From Afifellaceae bacterium (GTDB taxonomy: Bacteria; Pseudomonadota; Alphaproteobacteria; Rhizobiales; Afifellaceae), in contig JANQRH010000007.1 in the NCBI GenBank assembly GCA_028284625.1, positions 62,001 to 126,000 of the forward strand: DNA of 64,000 nucleotides, in the 5' to 3' direction. Shown here one piece after another: positions 1 to 8,465 of the stretch. Positions within the stretch are counted from its first letter, which is position 1, and each line of letters begins with the position of its first letter. Under the pieces are notes generated by a model that did not search any database, was not told where the DNA came from, and worked only from the letters and a program-made list of their open reading frames with translations. A program made the position numbers and the translations under genes.

Positions 1-493
1 GCGCGCGCACGATTGCCGGATCGTCGTCGACGATCATCACACGGCGGTTGTTCTTCAGCTCAATCTCGCTTGGAATGGGCATGAGATGCTCCCGTAGTTC
101 GCTGCTGGGCGCTAAGGGTCGCGGCGGTGTTAATGCCGCGTTGAGCGCCATGATCAGATCCTGAGGCCGATAAGGCTTTTCCACGTAATAGGTTGCGCCG
201 CGGCGCAGCGCGTTCAGCCGCGCCCGGTCGGCCGCGTCGGCCGATAAGATCACTGCCGGTACGTTCGCCGTGTGGACGGAGTTGCGCAGCCGGTCGAGCA
301 TCGTCATCCCGTCCATGACCGGCATCCGCAGGTCCAGGATCATCGCATCGGGCGTATTGCTGAGAGCCAAGTCGAGGCCCGATTTCCCGTCGAACGCCGT
401 CATGGTCTCAAACCCGGCCTTGGTCAGCCGAAGCTCGACAGCTTTCACGATCTGGCGGTCGTCGTCGACAATGAGGATACGCGGTGGAGACAC
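1..493 (-). CDS. Tandem receiver-domain response regulator (3' end outside window)
   Basis: The reverse strand reads from a GTG at 493 (AAGGA 10 nt upstream) and stays open to the window edge. Residues about 5-120 form a receiver domain: acidic pocket in ILIVDDD, phospho-acceptor Asp in MILDLRMPVMDG, and the conserved Lys in VEKPY. After a Pro-rich linker the frame continues, in phase with an internal ATG at 82, into a second receiver that starts RVMIVDDDPAIV. No output domain is visible before the edge. It starts 26 bp after the kinase at 520-2145 and is probably co-transcribed with it, so that kinase is the likely partner. An alternative is that the second receiver is a separate gene starting at 82, but the unbroken frame argues for one protein. 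Confidence 0.75.
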   Translation of the reverse strand, partial: MSPPRILIVDDDRQIVKAVELRLTKAGFETMTAFDGKSGLDLALSNTPDAMILDLRMPVMDGMTMLDRLRNSVHTANVPAVILSADAADRARLNALRRGATYYVEKPYRPQDLIMALNAALTPPRPLAPSSELREHLMPIPSEIELKNNRRVMIVDDDPAIVRA

Positions 494-519
494 GAGACTG
501 TATTCCTTAGGACTGGTCG

Positions 520-2145
520 CTAGTGGATTCCCGACGGCCGATCACTGATTGCGTAGGCGCTGCGAATGGCGTCCGAAAGCCCTTCCTGGCGGCCGGCGGT
601 CGCCCACGACCCGATCGAACGGAAGCTGATGTCCGGAAGCGCACCCTCGGGTCGGTTCCTGTTGTGCTCAGCATAGGCGCGTTCGATGCGTGTGGTGATG
701 CTCGCCAGATCGCCGTCCGTACAGGCGACGCAGGCCAGCCAATTGCTGCTATTCAGCCCGAGCAGCAGGTCGTATGTGCGGATCTGTCGGCTGAGGAAGC
801 GCTCGATCTCCGCCAGCGCCTCGGCGTCCGCTTCGCCGCGCGTCGTCGCCACGGCCATGGAGACACTCTGGAAATCGTGACGCGATGTCTTGAGAAAGCG
901 GAAATGCAGCGGGATCAGGTGGTCGACATCGAAGACCGGAAGCGTCATCGCAAAGGTGCTGCCTTTGTTGGGTTCGCTCTCCACTGACAAAGTGCCGAAA
1001 TTGACGCGGGCCAGCTCGCTTGCGATGTGAAGGCCGAGCCCGAGCCCCGACTTCGCCGCCGGAGTATCCTGACCGAGTTGCTGGAACCGGTCGAAGATGA
1101 TCTTGACATGGTCGGGCGCGATGCCGGGGCCGTTGTCGGTAATGCCGATCTTGACGGACATGTCGTCTCCGGCCGTCGCCCAGACCTCGATCTCCCCGTC
1201 ATCGCCGATAAACTTGCAGGCATTTGTGACGAGGTTGACGATGATGCGGCCGACACTGTCGGCATCGGCAAACACGTTGGGAAGCGTGTCGGCGACCGAG
1301 AAATGGATCTTGGCGCCGCTGCGACTGGCAAGCTGCTCAAGGGTCGGCCGTGATCGGTCAATCAGCTCCGCCGCCGCATGCTCCTCGCGCTTCACGCTAA
1401 TCACATCCGATTCCAGGCGGCTTGCGTCGAGAATGGAATCGACCATCTGGCTGAGCTGGTCGACGCGCGTCAGGATGATCTCAAGGAACTCCAGCTGCTC
1501 TTCATTCACGTCGCCGGCCAGGCCATCGGCGATGATCGCTGCGAATTCCTTGATCACCGTGAGCGGCGAGCGGAAGTCGTGGCAGGCGTCGTCGACAAAG
1601 CGGTGATTGACGTCGCGCAACGAGTTAAGCCGCGCGATCTCTGCGGAGAGGTGATCGATTTCGCCGCGGGCGCTCTTGATGGTGTGCTCCCGAACCAGCG
1701 CGTGGCGGATGGATCGCTCCAGGAGGCCAGGCGTCAGTTCGTCTAGAGGAAGGCAGTCCGCCGCACCGGCCTCAAGAGCTTTCAGGTCGAGCCGGGGATC
1801 GGCATGGCTCGCCAGCACGATGATCGGCTGCCGGCACCCGGCATTTATGCTTGAGCGCACCAACGCTGCCGCGCCGTCGCCGGATAGATCGTCGGCGAGA
1901 AGATAGATGTCGTGCTCATTGCGCTGCATGAGCGCATTGCCATCGTCGACCGTGCGTGTGTGCTGCCAGGCACAGCGGTTCCCGAAAGCGCTTTCGACAA
2001 GTCCGGCCGTTCTGTCCGCGAGATTGTCCGAAGCCGCGACGAGCAGAACGCTCAGGCCGGGATGAGCGCAAGACCGAGCCCTACCGCCGTCGGCAAGACG
2101 GCTCGGCCGCTCGCGTTCGCGATCAGTAGATACCGCCCGATGCAT
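520..2145 (-). CDS. Sensor histidine kinase with N-terminal receiver-like domain
   Basis: The protein has 541 residues and no membrane segment, so it is cytoplasmic. Residues 31-150 look like a receiver domain (LSVLLVAASD, Asp pair near 85 in LLADD). A short coiled coil follows at 155-180. The HisKA dimerisation domain has phospho-acceptor His189 in DACHDFRSPLTVIKE. The ATPase domain has an N box near 305-310 (NLVTNACKF), Asp337 in ITDNGPG and a G2 box near 367-372 (GLGLGL). About 140 residues follow the ATPase domain and resemble a degenerate GGDEF fold; that is inference from pattern only. The gene ends 26 bp before the tandem-REC regulator. The start at 2145 is the first ATG; a shorter start is possible. 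Confidence 0.85.
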   Translation of the reverse strand: MHRAVSTDRERERPSRLADGGRARSCAHPGLSVLLVAASDNLADRTAGLVESAFGNRCAWQHTRTVDDGNALMQRNEHDIYLLADDLSGDGAAALVRSSINAGCRQPIIVLASHADPRLDLKALEAGAADCLPLDELTPGLLERSIRHALVREHTIKSARGEIDHLSAEIARLNSLRDVNHRFVDDACHDFRSPLTVIKEFAAIIADGLAGDVNEEQLEFLEIILTRVDQLSQMVDSILDASRLESDVISVKREEHAAAELIDRSRPTLEQLASRSGAKIHFSVADTLPNVFADADSVGRIIVNLVTNACKFIGDDGEIEVWATAGDDMSVKIGITDNGPGIAPDHVKIIFDRFQQLGQDTPAAKSGLGLGLHIASELARVNFGTLSVESEPNKGSTFAMTLPVFDVDHLIPLHFRFLKTSRHDFQSVSMAVATTRGEADAEALAEIERFLSRQIRTYDLLLGLNSSNWLACVACTDGDLASITTRIERAYAEHNRNRPEGALPDISFRSIGSWATAGRQEGLSDAIRSAYAISDRPSGIH

Positions 2146-2347
2146 CCCGCAATCCCCTCAGTACGCGTACGCGACAGGTGCCAAACAGGTACGGCAGGTT
2201 GTTTTTCCCAGCCGACGGTCAATACAACGTTAAATCGCTAATTTTGTGTTATGACCAAGGGGGTGGCGTAGGCTCGTGCGATGTCGTCAAGCCCCCTCAC
2301 TGCAGGCGTGATGCTGATATGCAACGCTTGCGCGAAGCCCTTAGGGC

Positions 2348-2776
2348 CTATGCGAGTCCGGCCACGATATCCTTGACCACGCTCATGCGGAACGGTTTGG
2401 CCAGCGCTGGCAGCATCCGAAGGCCAAGCTCGCTGCCAGCAGCGGCGACCTCGTCAAGCACCGAGCGGCTCCGCCCGCTCATGAGCTGTATGGCGCCGCG
2501 ATAATTGTGCCGATCGAGGATCGGCAGCACGTCCATGACGCCCGACCGACCAAGGCCGAGATCGAGAAAGATCAAGTCCGGCGTTCGCTCCGTAACAATC
2601 GCATCAAGCGCTTCGACCGTAGCGGCGTCCGCCACGTCGACGCCTGCTTTGCGCAAGGTGAAAGACAGCGCCTTGCGAATGCCCGGGTCGTCGTCGACGA
2701 CAACGCAAAATCGTTCAGTGCTGAGCGGCGCACGCGCCGGCCCTCCGGCCGAAGCGGCCTCGAAGTTCAAACTCAT
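2348..2776 (-). CDS. Single-domain receiver protein
   Basis: The 142-residue protein is almost entirely one receiver domain: acidic pair in VVVDDDPGIRKAL, acceptor Asp in LIFLDLGLG, Ser in LMSGRS and Lys in ALAKPF. A GGAGG lies just upstream of the ATG at 2776. There is no DNA-binding or enzymatic output, so it probably shuttles phosphate or modulates one of the flanking kinases (2890-4737 upstream, 520-2145 downstream), as CheY-like proteins do. It is separated from both by 110-200 bp, so it may have its own promoter. Confidence 0.82.
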   Translation of the reverse strand: MSLNFEAASAGGPARAPLSTERFCVVVDDDPGIRKALSFTLRKAGVDVADAATVEALDAIVTERTPDLIFLDLGLGRSGVMDVLPILDRHNYRGAIQLMSGRSRSVLDEVAAAGSELGLRMLPALAKPFRMSVVKDIVAGLA

Positions 2777-2889
2777 GACAACGCCTCCAAGCGATCGTCC
2801 GTCGCGGATCTTATTGTCCGCGCTTGGCCGATCATTCTTGCAGACGAGTCTTAAATGTTCCTCCGAGAGACCTTTAAAGAACGACCGAT

Positions 2890-4737
2890 CTACGCAGCTT
2901 CTTCAAGAACGCCGCGGATCGTCTGCGCGAGCTGTTGCTTCTTATAGGGCTTCTTCAAAACCGGCATGTTGGCGTCAGTGAGCAGATCGTCCGACTGCGG
3001 TGCATAGCCGGTGGTCACAAGCACTTTGATGTGCGGCGCGATGGTGCGCGCGCGTCGCACAAGGTCAAATCCGTTCATCCCGCCCGGCATGATCAGGTCG
3101 GTGAACAACAGGTCGATATCGGGGTTCGATTCCAAGATCTGAAGCGCTGGCGGGCCGGCTTCGGCCTCCAGCACGTTGTAGCCAAGCTTGCGGAGCTGGC
3201 CATGGACGTAGCGGCGAAGTTGCGGCTCGTCCTCCACGAGCAGGATATGTTCTCCGCCGGCCGGTTCAGAAGCGGAGGGATGCGCCCTCTTGTGTTTCGC
3301 GCTGTCTTCGCTTCGCGCCGCGGGAAGATAAAGGCGCACCGTGGTGCCGCGCGCAACCGCGCTTTCGATGGTGACATGACCGCCTGATTGTTCCGCAAAG
3401 CCGTAGACCATCGACAGTCCCATGCCGGCGCCTCTGCCGGGATTCTTTGTCGTGAAGAACGGATCGAATGCATGGTCGAGCACGTCTGGGGACATCCCGA
3501 CACCGGTGTCGGCGAAGCTGAGACAGACATAGTCACCGGGCTTGAAGCCTTCGGCGCTGTCCTTGTCGACGGAAACGATCTCCGCCCCCATCGTCAGCGT
3601 GCCACCATTGGGCATGGCGTCACAGGCATTGGCCACAAGGTCGACAATGGCGGACTCCAAAAGGCCGCGATCGACATGGGCCGGCCGATCGACATAGGCG
3701 TCGATGACCAGCTTGATGTGTTCACCGATCGATTGGTGAATGGTCTCCTGAAGCGAGTCCACCACCTTGCCGATTTCCACCGCCTCCGGCCGCAGCGTCT
3801 GTTGCCGACCGAATGCGAGGAGGCGGTCGGTGAGGTCGGCGCCTTTTTCCGCGGCTGTCACGATAAGGTCTACGATCTCACTGAGGTCCGGATCGTCAAT
3901 GGTGTCGCTAAGGACTTCAGCATTGCCGATGATGACAGCTAGCAAATTGTTGAAATCGTGAGCGATCGCACCGGTCAGGTGCCCGAGCGATTCCACCTTC
4001 TTATAGCGCCATGGAAGCGACTCATCACTGCTCAGCGCGGCCTCGTTCGGCTGACAAAGCGGACCGCTAACGACTCCCGCCTCCTCAGCCCGTCCAGAAT
4101 CGAAAATGCAGCTGATACAGCGACCCGGAGCATCCGAGCCTTGCTGGGTTTTCGCGCAGTCGCAGGAGCGCGCTCCACATGCATTGCCGCCTTTGAACTC
4201 GCGCCGGAGCGTCGCCCGCAACTTGGCCTTTTCCCGCACCATGGCGGTCTGCGACGCAAGGGCGCGCGCGACAAGTTCCGTTCGCTCGTCGAATGCGTCC
4301 GGCTCGGGGTCCCCAAACAGCAGCGTGCCGAAGATGCGATCAATATCCGACACCATCGGCACGGCCAGAATGCTTCGGAAGTCGCCGCCCGTCGGCTCGT
4401 CCGCGTTCAACCCCACATCCTCCGATCGGATGATCTGGTCCTGACCCAGAAGCGACGCGGGAAACGAATTGCTTTCCGCGTCGGCAAGCCTCTGGAAAGC
4501 GTGGCCCTCAACGCCGGAGACCGCGCGAATTCTGTAATCTGGGCTGGCGCCTCCAGCAGTGTAGAGCGCACAGAAGGCGGCTCCCGTCAGCTCAACGCCG
4601 GCATCGGTGATCATCCGCGCGACAGCGACTGGATTGGATTCCGCGCTAAGGCGCTCAGCCAGCCGGCAGAGCGTTGCTAGCGTTCGGTCCTCCGGTGATA
4701 TCCTGCGCTGCACGCTCTGCGCAGCGTTCGTTTCCAC
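2890..4737 (-). CDS. Hybrid histidine kinase: GAF, HisKA, ATPase, receiver
   Basis: I place the start at GTG 4737 because a GGGGGGAGG lies 8 nt upstream; the frame is open to an ATG at 4842, but that extension looks unlike the family. From the GTG the protein has 615 residues. Residues about 15-165 match a GAF sensor domain. A linker at 185-230 carries a Cys cluster (187, 192, 194, 207, 210, 228). The His-acceptor is His260 in GAIAHDFNNLLAV, followed by an ATPase domain (NACDAMPNGG, DTGVGM, GAGMGLSMVYG) and a C-terminal receiver (HILLVEDEP, acceptor Asp547 in FTDLIMPG, Lys in LKKPY). No membrane segments are seen. It heads the two-component cluster; the stimulus is unknown. Confidence 0.85.
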   Translation of the reverse strand: METNAAQSVQRRISPEDRTLATLCRLAERLSAESNPVAVARMITDAGVELTGAAFCALYTAGGASPDYRIRAVSGVEGHAFQRLADAESNSFPASLLGQDQIIRSEDVGLNADEPTGGDFRSILAVPMVSDIDRIFGTLLFGDPEPDAFDERTELVARALASQTAMVREKAKLRATLRREFKGGNACGARSCDCAKTQQGSDAPGRCISCIFDSGRAEEAGVVSGPLCQPNEAALSSDESLPWRYKKVESLGHLTGAIAHDFNNLLAVIIGNAEVLSDTIDDPDLSEIVDLIVTAAEKGADLTDRLLAFGRQQTLRPEAVEIGKVVDSLQETIHQSIGEHIKLVIDAYVDRPAHVDRGLLESAIVDLVANACDAMPNGGTLTMGAEIVSVDKDSAEGFKPGDYVCLSFADTGVGMSPDVLDHAFDPFFTTKNPGRGAGMGLSMVYGFAEQSGGHVTIESAVARGTTVRLYLPAARSEDSAKHKRAHPSASEPAGGEHILLVEDEPQLRRYVHGQLRKLGYNVLEAEAGPPALQILESNPDIDLLFTDLIMPGGMNGFDLVRRARTIAPHIKVLVTTGYAPQSDDLLTDANMPVLKKPYKKQQLAQTIRGVLEEAA

Positions 4738-5074
4738 AGTCAAAGCCTCCCCCCAACGTCTCGGCGGACGAAAGAGCACCCTCGAGACGCATGCATGGCC
4801 GTGATGCCTGAGCGTGCTCTCATCCCGGACGGTACTCCGCACTGATTATTGGCTGCATCGGACGCACTTCATGCCGCCTCGACAGTTTCGGCCGCCGGGG
4901 CGGGCAGGGCACCAATGCCGTCTCGCGTGAGCATTACGGCAGCAAAAAGATTGCGGTGTGCTTAAACAAATGTTTCGTGTTGTTTGCATTCACCCTTATT
5001 GGGCACCGGCTTCGCAAAAAGCTTAATCAAATATTCTGCGCTCGAGCGTGCAGCGCAGAGGCCGCGTCAGTACC
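4738..5074. other. Intergenic region between hybrid kinase and ThuA-like gene
   Basis: This stretch holds the 5' leader of the hybrid kinase (ribosome site about 4745-4753). Around 4950-5040 it is AT-rich compared with its surroundings and probably contains the promoter of the kinase. No further gene, repeat or clear palindrome was seen. Confidence 0.4.
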
Positions 5075-5722
5075 TTACGAATCGCGCGCCGCCCAAAGCA
5101 TGCCGCGGTGAAGGATTGTCTTCATTTCCGGCACATCGAACTCCTGCGCGACGTGGCCGAGCGATGAATAGAAGACGCGGCCTTGGCCGTGTCGGCGCTT
5201 CCAAACGACCGGCATCACCGCCCCATCGATCCATGGCGCGTGGTCGCCGGAGAAGGTCGTTGTGGCGAGCACCTCGTTGGATGGGTCGGTGTGCATATAG
5301 TACTGCTCCGACCGGTACGGGAACCGCGTGATCCCCTGCATGATCGGATCGTCCGGCTTCGCGATGTCCACATGATAATCGATGATGCCGCCCGGATGCG
5401 CGACCCATTGCCCGCCGCACATGAACTGGTAGTCGACGGAGTCGCGGAAGGCGTCGCACATGCCGCCGTGATAGCCAGCAAGCCCGACGCCGCCTTCGAC
5501 CGCTTTAGTGAGGTTCTTCACCGCCTCCGGCGCAATTGTCGTCATCGTGCAGATCGGAACAATGAGGCTGAAATCGTGGATCGACGGATCGGCGAATGCG
5601 GCAATCGTGTCGGCAACACGGACCCGAAAGCCGTCGCCCTCAAGCATCCCGGCGATGATCTTGGCGCAGTCTTCCGGTTCGTGGCCGCTCCAGCCGCCCC
5701 ACACAATGAGCGCATCTTTCAT
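5075..5722 (-). CDS. ThuA-like protein (trehalose utilisation family)
   Basis: The 215-residue protein matches the ThuA fold, a class I glutamine amidotransferase-like family: N-terminal ALIVWGGWSGHEPE, a central GVGLAGYHGGMCDAF and a C-terminal GRVFYSSLGH followed by MLWAAR. ThuA homologues in rhizobia take part in trehalose-type disaccharide catabolism, but their reaction is not firmly known. The gene is divergent from the LacI gene at 5967, and the palindromic operator at 5907-5922 lies between them, so both directions may be controlled by the same repressor. No signal peptide is visible. The family call is firm; the biochemical role is not. Confidence 0.85.
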   Translation of the reverse strand: MKDALIVWGGWSGHEPEDCAKIIAGMLEGDGFRVRVADTIAAFADPSIHDFSLIVPICTMTTIAPEAVKNLTKAVEGGVGLAGYHGGMCDAFRDSVDYQFMCGGQWVAHPGGIIDYHVDIAKPDDPIMQGITRFPYRSEQYYMHTDPSNEVLATTTFSGDHAPWIDGAVMPVVWKRRHGQGRVFYSSLGHVAQEFDVPEMKTILHRGMLWAARDS

Positions 5723-5906
5723 CGGAATCTCCGTTTGCGGCCGCCTTCCCGTTACGCAAAGGTCAGGCCTTGCTCCAGGCTTTCAAGCTCTTTCCCAGGC
5801 AGGCCGTTGCCGCACAAGGCCTGGTCGCTCAGAACAACGACCGCTTGTGCCGATCAAGTGACCGATCCGCCGCTTTTTTCTGGTTTCGGTAGAGTTTCGT
5901 TGCAAT

Positions 5907-5922
5907 CCGAAACCGGTTTCGG
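5907..5922. promoter_or_regulatory. Candidate LacI-family operator
   Basis: CCGAAACCGGTTTCGG is a perfect 16-bp palindrome with a central CpG, the usual form of a LacI/GalR-family site. It lies 45 bp upstream of the LacI start and 185 bp upstream of the divergent ThuA-like gene. A further half-site, GGTTTCGG, sits at 5882-5889, so two sites spaced for cooperative binding are possible. The link to the adjacent repressor is inferred from position. Confidence 0.7.
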
Positions 5923-5966
5923 CACTATCGGGCCCAAGGACAAAAAGACGCTCCAGGGAGGATCGA

Positions 5967-7040
5967 TTGGCCGTCGCCGGTGGCGTGACGATCGCCGATT
6001 TGGCCGCGGAGCTCGGCGTCACTAAAAGCACTGTGTCGCGGGCGCTCAACGGCTATCCCGATATTTCGGAGGCGACGCGTGAGCGCGTTCGCGCCCTGGC
6101 GCAGGCTAACGGCTACCTCGCCACAAGTGCAGCGCGCAATCTGAAGCGCGGCCGCCGCGAAACGATCGGTGTGGTTCTGCCGGTGCATTCCGGAACGATG
6201 TCGCAGCCCTTCCTTGCGGAGTTCTTCGATGCCGTCTCACGCACGCTGCACGCCAGCGGCTACGATCTTCTCACCGCCACGGCCCGCTCCCGCGAAGACG
6301 CGCTGAAGGCGCATGAACGTCTGATCGCTGCGCGCAAGGTCGACGGATTCATCCTGCCGCGCACCGAAGTGCGCGACGCGCGCGTCGGGCTGTTGCGCGA
6401 ACGCGGCGTGCCCTTCGTCAGCCACGGGCGCACCGCCCACAAAGCTCACCATGCCTGGTTCGATATCGATAACGTAGCCGCTTTCCGCATGGCGGTTGCC
6501 CATCTTGCCGAGCTTGGCCATCGGCGCGTGGCTTTTGTCGGCGGTCCCGGCAGCTTCAACTTCGCCAGTCAGCGTCTTGAGGGCTATCACGCCGGGCTGA
6601 GGGAGGCCGGTCTTCCGGCCGATGACTCGCTCGTCATCAGCGGCACGCTCGATGCGCCGTCAGGCTTGGACAGCGGCCGCCGGCTCTTGGATCTCGCCAA
6701 GCCGCCGACGGCGATCGTCTGTGCCACGGACGCGATTGCCGTCGGCGTTATGCGAGCGCTAACGGAACGACGACTGCGCGCCGGCCGCGATGTGGCGGTC
6801 ACCGGCTACGATGACATCCCGCTGGCGGCCTTTCTTGACCCGCCGCTCACGACATTCTCGCAAGAGATCGAGAAGTCGGGCGAGCGCGTGGCGGGCATGC
6901 TTTTGGAGCTCATTGCAGGGGCGCGGCCTGAGGACCTGCAAGAGCTGCACGATGCCGTTTTTGTGCGCCGTGCATCGGATGGAGGCCCGCTAGGCAAATC
7001 GGAAACGGCAGAAAGAATGGATGCTGCGCATCCGCATTAG
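5967..7040 (+). CDS. LacI-family transcriptional regulator
   Basis: The start is TTG at 5967, chosen because AGGGAGGA ends 4 nt upstream and because it places the helix-turn-helix at residues 8-30 (TIADLAAELGVTKSTVSRAL), with the hinge helix region near 55. The remaining ~290 residues are a periplasmic-binding-protein-like sensor domain (IGVVLP, HLAELGHRRVAFVGG, CATDAIAVGVMRAL, VTGYDDIP). It is followed after 12 bp by the sugar-binding protein gene and is probably the first gene of that operon, so it would control its own synthesis through the palindrome at 5907. The inducer is likely the imported sugar or osmolyte. Confidence 0.93.
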   Translation: MAVAGGVTIADLAAELGVTKSTVSRALNGYPDISEATRERVRALAQANGYLATSAARNLKRGRRETIGVVLPVHSGTMSQPFLAEFFDAVSRTLHASGYDLLTATARSREDALKAHERLIAARKVDGFILPRTEVRDARVGLLRERGVPFVSHGRTAHKAHHAWFDIDNVAAFRMAVAHLAELGHRRVAFVGGPGSFNFASQRLEGYHAGLREAGLPADDSLVISGTLDAPSGLDSGRRLLDLAKPPTAIVCATDAIAVGVMRALTERRLRAGRDVAVTGYDDIPLAAFLDPPLTTFSQEIEKSGERVAGMLLELIAGARPEDLQELHDAVFVRRASDGGPLGKSETAERMDAAHPH

Positions 7041-7052
7041 AGGGAGAAAACT

Positions 7053-8411
7053 ATGATAGCCAAAAGCTTGAGAAGGGCGTCGCTGCTGACGACGGCTGCA
7101 TTATTGACTGTGAGCCTTGTCGGAGCGGCTTCCGCTCAGTCGATCCGTTTTTGGACGACGGAGGAGCAGCCCGACCGTCTCGCGAAGCAGCAGCAGCTTG
7201 CGGAGGATTTCAAGGCTGAGACCGGCATCAGTGTGGAGGTCATTCCAGTCTCGGAAAACGAGCTCGGCCAGCGTGCGACCGCCGCCTTCGCCGCCAACGA
7301 CCTGCCCGACGTGATCTATCACACGCTGCAATATGCCATGCCTTGGGCGGAGGCCGGCATCCTCGATATCGACGCCAACACTGAGGTCGTCGAAGATCTG
7401 GGAGCCGACACGTTCGCCCCCGGCGCGCTCGCCATGGCCGAGATGGATGGTGACCACGTCGCCGTGCCTGTCGACGGTTGGACGCAGTTGATCGTCTACC
7501 GAAAGGACCTCTTTGAGGCGAACGGGCTTGAGCCGCCCACGACCTACGCGGCGATCGAGGCAGCGATCGCGGCCCTGCACAATCCGCCCGAGATGTACGG
7601 CTTCGTCGCGGCCACCAAGGTCGATGAGAACTTCATGAGCCAGGTTCTGGAACATGTGTTCCTCGCCAACGGCCTGTCGCCGGTCAACGAGGGCGGTATC
7701 GCCGCCATGGACGAAGGCAAGCTCATCGAGACGCTCGACTTCTATAAGGCCATCGTCGACGCTTCACCGGAAGGCGAGCTTTATTGGAAGCAGTCGCGCG
7801 AGCTCTACTTCGCGGGCAAGGCGGCGATGATCATCTGGTCGCCCTTCATCCTTGACGAGCTGGCGGGCCTGCGCGACGCCGCCCCGCCCACGATCAACGA
7901 CGATCCCACATCGGCGGAGCTCGCCAACAAGACGGGCGTGGTCGCCAGTTTCGCCGGACCCTCCAACCCCGACGGTGCGGCCTGGGCCGACATCCGCTAT
8001 TTTGGCGTCACGACCGATGCCGATACGGACAGCGCCATGGCCTTCATCGAATATTCGATGGATGCCGGCTACACGCAGACCCTGTCGATCGCCCCGGAGG
8101 GCAAGTTCCCCGTCCGCCGTGGCGATGCGTCGGATGCGGAGCGATTCGTCAAGGCATGGTCTGAGCTGCCGGTGGGCGTCGACAGGAAGGCCCCGCTGTC
8201 GGATCTCTATGAGGCGTCGGTGGTGAATACGATCGTCTCCGGCCTTGAGACCGCGAACCGCTGGGGTGTGAAGGAGGCTCAGCTTTCCGCCGCCTCCAAG
8301 ATCATCAACAGCCAGGTGATCAATCGCATCGTGCGTCAGTATATCGATGGGGAGGTCACCGCTGAGGCGGCAGCCGCGGCGATCAACGAAGAGATCGCCA
8401 AGGTCCAGTAG
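7053..8411 (+). CDS. ABC transporter sugar-binding protein (family 1)
   Basis: The 452-residue protein begins with a Sec signal peptide (SLRRASLLTTAALLTVSLVG, cleavage near ASAQS) and continues as a family 1 extracellular solute-binding protein (IRFWTTEEQPDRLAKQQQLAEDF, DLPDVIYHTLQYAMPWAEAG, VPVDGWTQLIVYRKDLFEANG). A GAGGGAG precedes the ATG. It lies in the operon LacI - binding protein - two permeases - hydrolase - ATPase. The substrate cannot be read from sequence. The downstream GH63-type hydrolase suggests a glucosyl- or mannosyl-linked compound such as glucosylglycerate, which is inference. Confidence 0.92.
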   Translation: MIAKSLRRASLLTTAALLTVSLVGAASAQSIRFWTTEEQPDRLAKQQQLAEDFKAETGISVEVIPVSENELGQRATAAFAANDLPDVIYHTLQYAMPWAEAGILDIDANTEVVEDLGADTFAPGALAMAEMDGDHVAVPVDGWTQLIVYRKDLFEANGLEPPTTYAAIEAAIAALHNPPEMYGFVAATKVDENFMSQVLEHVFLANGLSPVNEGGIAAMDEGKLIETLDFYKAIVDASPEGELYWKQSRELYFAGKAAMIIWSPFILDELAGLRDAAPPTINDDPTSAELANKTGVVASFAGPSNPDGAAWADIRYFGVTTDADTDSAMAFIEYSMDAGYTQTLSIAPEGKFPVRRGDASDAERFVKAWSELPVGVDRKAPLSDLYEASVVNTIVSGLETANRWGVKEAQLSAASKIINSQVINRIVRQYIDGEVTAEAAAAAINEEIAKVQ

Positions 8412-8423
8412 ACAAAGAAGCCC

Positions 8424-8449
8424 GGGCGGCGGCCTTAAGGTCGCCGCCC
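8424..8449 (+). promoter_or_regulatory. Intra-operon stem-loop after the binding-protein gene
   Basis: GGGCGGCGGCC and GGTCGCCGCCC pair as an 11-bp stem (one G-U) around a TTAA loop, starting 12 bp after the binding-protein stop. It is not followed by a T run, so it more likely stabilises the upstream mRNA or partly attenuates transcription, which would give more binding protein than permease. Confidence 0.6.
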
Positions 8450-8465
8450 TCGCTGTAACCACGCC

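Noticed and set aside
4738..4842. Extension of the hybrid kinase to ATG 4842.
   Set aside because: GTG 4737 has a near-perfect ribosome site at the right distance, and the 35 added residues are Arg-rich and unlike a GAF protein start.
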